Of a stretch of DNA of 64,000 nt, positions 36,047-45,870 are shown one piece after another. Source of the DNA: Melieria omissa (Eukaryota > Arthropoda > Insecta > Diptera > Ulidiidae); contig OZ020267.1 of the NCBI GenBank assembly GCA_963971225.1, positions 65,810,577 to 65,874,576 on the forward strand. The letters are read 5' to 3'. Position 1 is the first letter of the stretch. Every line of letters begins with the position of its first letter. The notes under the pieces are model-generated. The model searched no databases, was not told where the DNA came from, and saw nothing but the letters and a program-made list of their open reading frames with translations. The translations under genes were made by a program, and so were the position numbers.

Positions 36047-36362
36047 CAGTGGTGCATACAGGGGGAGCAGGGACGGGGGTTCGGGGGTTTAAACCACCCA
36101 AATACAAAGTGATGATACGGTTTCGAATGGTATTCGGCAAAACCCCTTCCAAAATTTAATTCTCTGTGTGCCTCTGGTTTCCCACGACATATTTAGTGAA
36201 ATTTGAAACTCGTTATTTGTATTATGAACTCAAGCCAGTGGGAGTTCAAACCCCCATGAATACAAAAAATGATGGTACCAAATACGGTTTAAAATGGAAT
36301 TGGGCTCAAAAACTGTACGCTAAACTCCAGCTCCCTCAAATGGAATCCTGTGTACGCCACTG
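36047..36362. mobile_element. MITE-like repeat with imperfect CAGTGGYGYA ends
   Basis: The left end reads CAGTGGTGCATACAGGGGGA and the right end, inverted, CAGTGGCGTACACAGGATTC, an imperfect terminal inverted repeat of about 15 bp. The interior has two loosely similar halves (each with a TTCRGGGGTTTAAACC- or AGTTCAAACCCCC-like block followed by AATACAAA, ATGATRC or ATGGTACC and a CGGTTT stretch). No target duplication is clear and there is no coding capacity. The superfamily is not determined. Confidence 0.5.
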
Positions 36363-36374
36363 AATAATAATAAT

Positions 36375-36695
36375 TGACTGGCACGACAGCCCGCTTACGC
36401 GAGACTAAGGCCTAGCTTCCCGCAACCACCCGTGTTGTGCGTGTGTATTTTGTACGCGGGTGGAAGGGACCTACAGTTTTATGCCGGTTCCGAACGGCAG
36501 GTTGGGAGCTTTTTCATAGGCAATTTTTACTCTCAGAGGTTTGCCATTTCCAGCTGAGAGGACAGCCACCGAAAGAGAAAACGAGTTTCCCGTTATTTTT
36601 TTTTTAGGTGTTACTACATGCAGAATTCGAACTAGCGTCGCTCTGCATGCGACTCGCTTGGACCGCGCACTAACCAGCTGAGCCACGGCGGCTGT
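36375..36695 (-). mobile_element. tRNA-derived SINE, single copy
   Basis: On the minus strand the head reads GCCGCCGTGGCTCAGCTGG followed by TTAGTGCGCGG. The A box is at 36674-36685 (TGGCTCAGCTGG) and the B box at 36622-36632 (GTTCGAATTCT). The body includes CTCTGAGAGTAAAAATTGCC and CCGTTCGGAACCGGC, then CTGTAGGTCCC, the module shared with the SINE pair at 22950-23430. The tRNA head differs from that pair. The tail fades near 36380. Confidence 0.8.
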
Positions 36696-36831
36696 GTGCG
36701 CCACTGACTCAACCCAAAAATGATCTACAAACAGTCTCAGATGAAGTTTGTGCAAAAGACCCGCAACAGTCATGGCGAAATAGTTAAGCGAAGTGGACTT
36801 ACGAGGGCAGTCTGAGAAGTATTCAAGATAT

Positions 36832-37183
36832 TGTTACGAAAATGACTTTTCTAAGTTCGTTTTGGATTGTGTTTGAAAATAAAATCACTTTAATTATTCA
36901 GCGCAAACGCAGTCAGAAACCAACAATCACTTTATTTACAAATTTACACTTGTTTCTACTTTACAGTACTATGTATGTTTCCTCTTTGCTTGCTCAACAA
37001 ATTTTCATGCACATTCCAGTTGTACTTTCTATCTCGATCGTTCTAGCACAACCTATTACCGCCACGAACCATCCCTGCCATATCGGCATTATAGCATGCC
37101 GGTCGTACTTCAAAGTGCATGCCTAAAAGTATGCTCGTAAAAGCATTCATGCATAGCACAACACAGAGTGACTCATCGTTACA
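36832..37183. mobile_element. solo LTR nested in the mariner relic
   Basis: The insert starts TGTTACGAAAATGACTTTTC and ends GACTCATCGTTACA, giving the TG...CA ends and short inverted termini (TGTTACG and CGTTACA) of Ty3/Gypsy-type LTRs. It is flanked by a perfect 4-bp duplication, ATAT at 36828-36831 and 37184-37187. Its 352 bp contain no coding sequence, and an AATAAA-type signal is near 36878. No internal retrotransposon sequence or second LTR is present, so it is a solo LTR left by recombination. Strand is not determined. Confidence 0.75.
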
Positions 37184-37244
37184 ATATTAAAGATACACAA
37201 CTTTTAATTCAAATATTTTTTCTTTTTCTATACATTTCTCCCAT

Positions 37245-37655
37245 CGATGATCCGTCTCTCTTTAATTAGTCCAAATAGAGCATTGATTAAATGTTCATTC
37301 GAACACGTTTTTAGTCCAACGCAGGCAAATTCACGAACGTTTTTTTAATTCTAAGCCTTGATTCAATATGTGACAAACATATTCGAAGCCTCTGCTATCT
37401 CTCTCACTTAAATTTTACGTTTGTCTAACACCATTTGGTGATGTTATTGCCATTAATTGCAGTTTTTGGAGGTCCCGAACGTTCATTGTCTTCCAGGCTG
37501 ATACCGCCACGTTTAAACTTAGCTGCGCAAAATTTCACAGCGATAAATGATGATGCAAAGACCCTGTATGCGGCGTCTAACTCATATTTAATGTGCATAG
37601 ACTTATTGCCTTTCAAAAAAAATATTCAATGACTGCTTTATCTTACAAAAAAATC
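37245..37655 (-). pseudogene. mariner transposase N-terminal relic
   Basis: The minus strand reads AVIEYFFLKGNKSMHIKYEL, the first helix-turn-helix, then CAAKFKRGGISLEDNERSGP and PKTAINGNNI, the classic mariner FKRG...ED..RSGRPKT block. After a frameshift comes VLDKRKI and VREIAEASNMF (usual KMVLxDRKIKVREIAE), the second helix-turn-helix, then further shifts and stops. No catalytic DDD motif is left. The divergence from the copy at 6321-6836 shows that this is a different mariner subfamily. Confidence 0.8.
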
Positions 37656-37808
37656 CAACTCAAACCATTGTCTAACAAAACTGCGCATCCGAAATGGCTG
37701 AAATTTTAGTAAGAATCTTTCAAAAGAAGCGCCAACAGATTCCACACCTTTTGTTGACGAGTGCTGCCTTCTTTATGTGGAGTTTGGAAACTTTTCAGAC
37801 CACCCTCG

Positions 37809-40375
37809 TGAAGAAGATTTTAATCAATTGAAGAAAATGTGAAAAATTTTGTACATCAAAGTTTAATAAAAGCCAAAATGTTCAGCTATAGTAAAAGTTT
37901 TTTTCACAGAATTTAAACTAGTTGAAGTCATATCGACAAATTTTCACTAAAGGAAAAATGTATCATTGAAACAGAAACATTTCCCTAAAGCGAACAACGT
38001 GTGTTAGCAATCTATGTTTTCCATAGAAATTGAGCTCGTTTCATACACAAATTTCTCTTCCTAGCATTGCACATAGCTTTCTCGCATGAACAGCAATTTG
38101 TCGCCTAAGCGAAATGTTCAATGTTTGACAGAGTCCAACTTGAGTAAGATTTGATTGATATTTTTGCAACTGACAACTTTCGTTAAAGCATAAATATCTG
38201 ATTTAAACAAAATTTTTCATCTGAAAACAAATCTTTTCATGGAAATCGAATCATTGCATAGTTTCAAATACAAAATCATAGCGTACTGTAGCAGCCACAT
38301 CTGCCACATTTTTATCACTTTTCAAACGCAGTTTTTACTACCGTTTTTTCTTCTTATTCCGTTCAACGCTTAAGCGACAACGCTTTACTATGATTTGCAG
38401 CAGCAGCAGCAACAAATTATATAAATTAGCAACTTTGAGCAAGTTGTGTCGCGTTTAATATGTCAAGTCATAAGCGTCAGAGCGCAGCCAAATATGAGGT
38501 CACAGGCAACGAAAAAGAAAGCAAAGAACGCACCAAACAAAGTACCCAAACAAGTCGAAGAAGCCATTAGCACAGCGTGCACGAATTCCCGTAACGATTG
38601 CAACATATGGTGCAGCAATTGCCACTGCTGACAAGAGACAATTTTGTGGAAGCCATTGTTGCTGAAGCGGCCCGAACCGCAATTGTCTGCCACTAGTCGC
38701 TGCACTATGCGCGAGGCGATGCGGGGGACGGGAGCGCTGGCTGATAACACACTCGGCAGCGAAATGGTAACACGTGACTTGACCTACCAAATGAATTTCG
38801 CTTGTAATTATCGACAAAGAGTGCGCACAGCCAGCGAGAATAAGTCGAAATCGTTCAACTAAACATGAAAGTATAGTTTTTGGCGCACAAACCCCGGCGA
38901 CAGCAAACGCCAGCAGCAGCAGCAGCAGGCAATTTTCCAAGAGCATTTTGCACAACGCCAGCAGAAATTAATTAAACTTCATACGAACATTTGGTACACT
39001 GAGCATCTGGTCTACGATTGAATGAACAGGAATGGCGCGGGTGTAGGGGAGGTCGTAGTGCAAAACTGTGCTAACTAAAAAGTGCCGAGAAAAGAAATTT
39101 GCGGTAGCTGGCCAACGAATTGGCTTTCAATTACGGCAAAACAATGAAATGTCACTGGAGCCAGAATTGCCAAAAACTCTGCCACCAATCACAACGACTT
39201 TGACATTTCTGTTTTGACATTTAATTTTCATGTCATCAATGTGCAAATATGCACAATTTGCTGTCAGATTTTGCCAGAGTGCTTTTCGCCGCAATAATCC
39301 AACGTTGTCGCACTCACTTCGGCTGCTTTCGATTTTTCCGAAAATGACAGCAATGTTTGCATGCCACTTTTTTCGTCGACGACGATAACGACGACCGAAA
39401 TATCGAGAGGCGAAAAAGAGGTGCGTACAACATCGTCAAGCGTGTATTTTCAATTTCAGACGTCAAGCACGCAGTCAGCCAGTCAGTCATTCATTCACTC
39501 ACTCGCACTTGCACTCGCGCCCAGTTGACGAATGAGTGAGTGAACGAGTGACTGAGCAAATATTTAAGCATCGATTTGGTACATGTGTACATTTCATTTT
39601 GTTGTGTTAATTGTTGTTGTTGTGATGTGGTTTTGCCTACGGAGCTGCAATGCTGCATGAATGCTGTTTTTAGGCCATGGGAAAATGTTCAGCCGCTTTG
39701 TGCGGCAGCACGAGGGGGAGATTTAATGTGATGTGCAGACAATGCTGTCGCGCGTTTTTAACGTTTATCAAAGCATAAAATTTCGTCAAATTTTGTAGCG
39801 TCATGCAGACGGCAAATTAGATTAGACTGAAAATAGAAATAGTGCAGGCCATTTACGAAGCGGGCGGTATGGAAATACGCACAAAAGTAGCGTTGAGCTA
39901 ATAGGGATCCATCACAATGCTGCCACTTTGTCCCATGTGTGTCTGTGTGTGTGTGTGTGTTGTTCCGTTGTGGGGGCGCAGTCGTGTCAACTTAATAGGG
40001 AAGTGCTTCATAAGCAAACACACGCAAGTGGAGTACTTACAAGTGTGAATGCACCATAATTGAACGCCCCGCTGGTTCATTTAAAGTGCTTTTAGGCAAT
40101 TTTACACTTACTAGTCGAGAGAATTAGATTAGATTAGTGGGAGGGAGAACATTAATTGAAAACAAAAAAATAATCAAAAAAAAAGGAAAAATCAAACATG
40201 GAAAATTAGAATAAATAAAAAAATATCAAAAGCAAAACAACAAAAAATAAATTTAAACGAAATAAAACAGTTAATCAAAGAAATTAAAGAACAATAAAAT
40301 AAAATAATAGAAATATTAAAATAAATACAACCAAATTAAAAGTTTGAAAGAACATAAACGAAATAAATTCAAATA
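37809..40375. other. unique sequence with GC-richer island, no gene seen
   Basis: GC-richer from about 38280 to 39800. The palindromic GCTTAAGCGAC motif occurs near 38369, related to the minisatellite at 44.6-45.9 kb. A (GT)n run lies at 39938-39960. Overlapping ORFs at 38463-38955 have no domain. Confidence 0.5.
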
Positions 40376-41010
40376 AAATAAAATAAAAATAATTTCAATG
40401 AAGTTAAATTAAATTAAATTAAATTAAATTAAATTAAATTAAATTAAATTAAATTAAATTAAATTAAATTAAATTAAATTAAATTAAATTAAATTAAATT
40501 AAATTAAATTAAATTAAATTAAATTAAATTAAATAAAACAAAATAAAATAAAATAAAATAAAATAAAATAATAAAAATAATAAAAATAATAAAAAAAATA
40601 ATAAAATAAAATAAAATAAAATAAAATAAAAGAAAACAAAATAAAATAAAACAAAATAAAATAAAATAAAATAATAAAAACAATAAAAATAATAAAAAAA
40701 TAATAAAATAAAATAAAATTAAATTAAATAAAATTAAATAAAATTAAATAAAATAAAATTAAATAAAATAAAATAAAATAAAATAAAATAAAATAAAATA
40801 AAATAAAACAAAATAAACTAAAATAAAAAATAAAATAAAATAATATAAAATAAAAAAATATAATAAAATAAAATAAATAAATAACACAGAAAATTAAAGT
40901 AAAATAAAAACACAAAGCGAAATAAAATGAAATAAAAAATATGAAAGGAAAAAAATAAAAATAATAAAATACATAGAACGAAATAAACAAAAATAAAATT
41001 AAAAAAAATC
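40376..41010. repeat. pentanucleotide field: (AAATT)n then (AAAAT)n
   Basis: A nearly pure AAATT array occupies about 40401-40532 and is followed by AAAAT units with AATAAT interruptions to about 41010. Long lysine/asparagine or phenylalanine/leucine frames here are artefacts of the repeat. Confidence 0.95.
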
Positions 41011-42450
41011 AAATGATATACATAAAAATAATAAAGTAATATATAATAGTGAAAACAAAATAAGAGGAACAAAAATTTTAATAAATATTAGAAAAAATTA
41101 ACTAAAAAATAAAATAAACTAACAGACAATAAAACAAAACTAACTCAAATGATATAAAATAAAAGATAAAAAATTAAGTGAAATTAAACTAAATTTAAAA
41201 ATTCCAAAAAATAAAAATTGGATTTAATTAAACTTAAAAAATAAATAAATAAAAGAAACAAATAAATAAAATAATAAATAAAAGAAAACAAAATTATAAA
41301 GAATTATAAAGAATTTGAAAAAATTAAATAAAAAAAGTAATACTAAAATAAAACAAATAAATAACAAAATTAAAAAAAAAACAAAAATTACACAAAATAA
41401 AATAAAATAAAAACAAAATAAAATAAAAACAAAATAAAACTCGCTTGAGCGAAAATATTACAACTTTTTCATACAATGAAACAAAGTTAACTCAAATGAT
41501 ATAAAATAAAAGATTCAAAATTAAGTTAAATTAAATTAAATTAATCCAAAAAAACAAAAATTTCATTTAAAGAAACTAATAAATAACACAAAATAAAAGA
41601 AAACAAATGATATAAAATAAAAGATACAAAATTAAGTTAAATTAAACAAATTCAAAAAATAAAAATTGAATTTTATTAAATTTAAAAATAATAAATAAAC
41701 TTAAAAAAAGATAGAAAATTAAAATTAATTAACTAAAATCCAAACAATAAAAAATTTAATTTAATTAAGCTTAAAAAAACTACACAATAAAATAAAAAAG
41801 TAAAGTTATATGAAATAAAAAAAACACAACACAAAAAAATTTAAAAAAATTTAAAAACTATTCAAAATGAAGTAAGATACCACAAAATTAAATTAAAATA
41901 AACAAATAATCAAATTAAATTCAATAAAAATTAAATAAATTTAAATAAAATGAAATAAAATAACATTAAATTAAATAAAAAATTTATGTTTAGTGTGAAA
42001 TAAGAAAAAGTAAAAAATACACAATATATAATTAAATCATTATATTATTCATCATTAAATAATTTATTATTTATACGAATAAAAAGAAATACACACAACA
42101 AAAACACAAAATCAAGTAAAATAATATTGAAAAAACTTAAATAAAAAATAACATAAAAAAGTAATAACACCGAAATATTTCAAAAATTATGTACACAAAT
42201 TTGTTATACAAAATTTTTAATTTATTTCAACTTGACATGGATATAAAATAAATTAGAGATAACAAAAAGCAAGAAAATACACAAAATTAAATAATATAAG
42301 AAATAAATTAAAAATAACCTTAAACAAAATAAAGCAAAAACACCGAAATAGTTTTCAAATAATATACAAAAATGTATGATATAAATATGTTTCATTCATT
42401 TCATCTCGACGTGTATATAAATTGAACATATTTAGTAAACAACTTTTACT
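41011..42450. repeat. A-rich low-complexity field with diverged duplications
   Basis: A-rich DNA with repeated patterns. The block GATATAAAATAAAAGATAAA followed by an AATTAAGT stretch recurs near 41150, 41497 and 41606, and a block with AACACCGAAATA recurs near 42164 and 42339. A CTTGAGCGAAAATATTACAA motif is at about 41444. No coding sequence. Confidence 0.8.
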
Positions 42451-43139
42451 GTAAATTGAAAAAGCATTGAAATGCCCCGTGGGCGCTTCAACCATTATCA
42501 GCCATAAAACTTTTACAATTTAAACCAACACATTTTATGTCGTTTATACGACACGCTAAAACAACACACAAAAATCACGCAAACTCTTTTTTGATGGCAT
42601 CTTCACCCTTGCTTCACCCTTATGCTTCGCCTTTATCCTTCAGTTGGCCATATTTAGCCACGTTACTGATATTTACTATTAAAGCTTTGCTCTACCTTTC
42701 ACTCTGCTGTCTTCGCAACATCCTTTACACATTTCACACTCGAACAGCACTCGAGAAAAACCGCCAAGAACTGCTAAGTAGCGTTTTCCAAAGCAGCGAA
42801 GCACAAAGGAAAAAATCACTCAAACTACTTTTCGTACGGAAATAAAAACACGATAAGTGTCTTAAACATTAGCAATAATAACACTACAAAAGCGAAAAAG
42901 TTTAACATATACACACTTGCACACTCACAAGCGCGTACGCACAAACGCCATAAGAAAGGCCAATGGCAAAGAGGAGGCTATCAGATTTACCAAACGGCAG
43001 CGACGAGCGCCTGGGACACAACGAAATTCAGTATAAATTCACTATAAGTTGGAGGCGAGGAAATCTCATAAAAAGCACATTTCAGCTAATGCTCAAACGC
43101 AGATACAACAACACAAACAAATAAAAGTGAAAAAGGAAC

Positions 43140-43171
<32 letters not shown>

Positions 43172-44569
43172 GGCAGGCAAGAGTGAAATAAAAGAAAGAA
43201 AAAAAAGTAAAATGAAATGAAATAAAAGCCAGCCATAAGGACACTCAATCACTAATACTACCGTCAGCAATACAACAACAATAAGAACAACAACAACAAC
43301 AACAAGACGAAGAACTGACTGACACACCGTTCACAAGAAAGCACAAGAAAGAGGAATTACTTGAAAACATTGATTTCGAAAAGTTTTTCTTACGACAAAA
43401 TATTTATAGCCAGCCAGCTGGAGGAATGGCAACAACGCCAAACGTGATGGCAACGACTCACACAGTGGTGGTGGCGGCCGACGATGCAGTCGATGCGCTC
43501 TGGAACTCGGACAGTGAAACGTAGGGCGACGCGTGCAGTGGTTGCTTACTTAGCGTTAGTGGCTTTGGATGCTTTCGAAAACAACAAAAACAACAACAAC
43601 ACGCATACAGTCAACACCACCAACAAATGCATTACGACAGCATAACAACAACAACAAAAAAACGCAACAGTAAGCAAGGAAAGCAAGTAAGCAAAAATGG
43701 CGGCATGGAAACAGAAATGTAATATTGAGAAAAAGTAGATTTCATAATGAAATTTAAAGGACAAATTGATGTACTTTTGAGTTGTGGGAGTAAAAGTGCA
43801 TAAAAGGTAAGAGAGAGCAGCGAAAAAATGTTTTCAACAAATTGTAAACAAAAATGCATGGCATTAAATCAAATAAAACGCACAGCAAATTTGATGAAAT
43901 TATGCAAACTTGGCAACTCTGTCGACGTTGATTTTCTTTTAGTTTATTTTAATAGAAATGCTTCAGGTATAAATTCTACTTGGCAACAAATAATATCAAA
44001 ATGAGTTAGTGATATATTTGTCTTCAGGCAGAATTCATACTTAAACAAAAAAATAAAATTAAAAAAATATAATTAAAAAAAAAATAAAATTTAAAAAAAT
44101 ATAATAAAAATATACATTAATTAAAAAAGAGCTTCAAACCGTTCAACAAAAAGCTCAAAATTTACAAGAACGAAAATATCCTTTAAAAAAAATTGAAATA
44201 CTTTAAACAACTTTATTGAATTTTTTTATAGCTTAAGCGAAAATATTTCAACTTTTCTCGCCAAGAATAAAATAAACATTTATGCAGTGGCGGCAACGTT
44301 TAAAAATCTGCACTCAATTTCACTTGACGTTTAGTTACTTTACAAACTTTGTGCAAACACTTTTACGCGCAGTTGCACACAGGCAGCAAAGTTTTGCGTG
44401 CATATTTGCTCGCTTAAGCGAAAAACTCAACTTTTGTTCGTCAATGCTGTCAATGTCTAGATTTAGTTTTCATATAAACTATAACAAAACTAATTAAGCG
44501 CATCGATTAGGAAACAATTTCAATTTATAATGTTAACGAATAAATAGTTCACATGTACTTTTAGATGAT
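42451..44569. other. unique sequence, no gene seen
   Basis: Contains a pure CAGA tetranucleotide run at about 43140-43172 and CAA runs at 43290-43310, 43580-43600 and 43640-43660. The motif GCTTAAGCGAAAATATTTCA occurs at about 44231, and TCGCTTAAGCGA at about 44409. No credible gene. Confidence 0.5.
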
Positions 44570-45870
44570 TTTTATCGCTTAAGCGAGAAATATAAATATG
44601 GAAATATATGATAAATATGAGTAAATATGAGAAATATGAAAATATTTAAGAGTCGCTTAAGCCGTCGATCAGTGGGGTCAGTAAGGTTCAGGTTATCATA
44701 TGTACTGAAGGCTTGGAAGGCGATAAATCGTATATCGCTTAAACGAAACTTATACTTGGATGACAAATATTGTACTTGAGTGGTCAATACAATCGTTTAC
44801 CGATGAAGAATATCGGTAGCGAATACAAATAAGCTTAGGCGATTCATATAATTGATCAAACTATGAAGATTATGGCTCAAGCAACAAATAATATCGCTTA
44901 AGCAACAAATAGTATCGCTCAAGCGATGAAAAATATCGCTTAAAAGAAAAATATTATGGTTAAAGTAACAATTACTACAGCCGAAGCAACAAATATTATC
45001 GGTAGAGTAATAAATATCGTTCAAGCGATAAATATTATCACTCAAGCTTTAAATGTTAACGGTCAAGCGATGGAAAATATCGCTGAAACAAAAAATATTA
45101 TCGCTCAAGTGACAATGACTACAGCTAAAGCAAAAAAATATAATCGGTAGAGCAATAAAAATCGTTCAAGCGATAAATATTATCGCTCGAGCAGCGAATA
45201 TTAACAGTCAAACCATTAAAAATATCACTCAAACGAAAAATATTATCGCTCAAGTGACAATGCTTATAGCTTAAGCAACAAATATTACGAATGGAGCACT
45301 AAATATCGTTTAAGCGATAAATATTATCGCTCGAGCTTCAAATATTAACAGTCAAGCGATGGAAAATAATGCTCAAAAGAAAAATATTCTCGTCAAATCT
45401 CAATTACTACAGCTACAGCAAATAATATTATCGATAGAGCAATAAATATCGTTCAAGCGATAAATATAATCGCTCAAGTAGGAATGGAGCAATAAATATC
45501 GTTTAAGCGAAAAAAATATCGCTTACGCGACAAATGCCATAGCTCAAACCATTAGAAATATCGCTCAAGCGACAAATATTATCGCTCAAGTGGCAATGAC
45601 TATAGCTCCAGAAAAAAATTGAATCGATAGAGCAATAAATATCGTTCAAGCGATAAATATTATCACTCGAGCAGCGAATATTAACGGTCAAACCATTACA
45701 AATATCGCTCAAACGAAAAATATTATCGCTCAAGTAGGAATGGAGCAATAAATATCGTTTAAGCGAAAAAAAATATCGCTTACGCGACAAATGCCATAGC
45801 TCAAACCATTAGAAATATCGCTCAAGCGACAAATATTATCGCTCAAGTGACACTTACTATAGCTCTAATA
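44570..45870 (+). repeat. ~24-bp minisatellite built on the palindrome TCGCTYAAGCGA
   Basis: From about 44860 to 45865 the sequence is a run of degenerate ~24-bp units of the form AATATTATCGCTCAAGCGAC. Because 24 is a multiple of three, an open plus frame (44956-45150) reads as an eight-residue repeat (NIIAQAxx), which is a by-product. Many units keep the self-complementary core TCGCTYAAGCGA. A larger duplication is also present: about 45478-45597 is repeated at 45735-45853 (shift ~257 bp), and 45150-45250 resembles 45625-45735. Confidence 0.9.

Larger units (their letters stand above)
36802..37808 (-). mobile_element. mariner relic interrupted by a solo LTR
   Basis: The plus-strand left end CGAGGGCAGTCTGAGAAGTA and the inverted right end CGAGGGTGGTCTGAAAAGTT are matching terminal repeats of a mariner with CGAGGG-type ends. 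TA precedes the left end (36800-36801); the right flank is TG, a mutated TA. Between them lie a minus-strand transposase N-terminus and a nested LTR. After removing the LTR only about 650 bp of mariner remain, so more than half of it, including the catalytic part, is gone. Confidence 0.8.

Noticed and set aside
40724..41072. Two hydrophobic minus-strand ORFs that look like membrane proteins
   Set aside because: They are translations of the AAAAT pentanucleotide field.
44956..45150. ORF with an eight-residue repeat
   Set aside because: The 24-bp minisatellite is a multiple of three, so any open frame shows a repeat; no start context or domain supports a gene.
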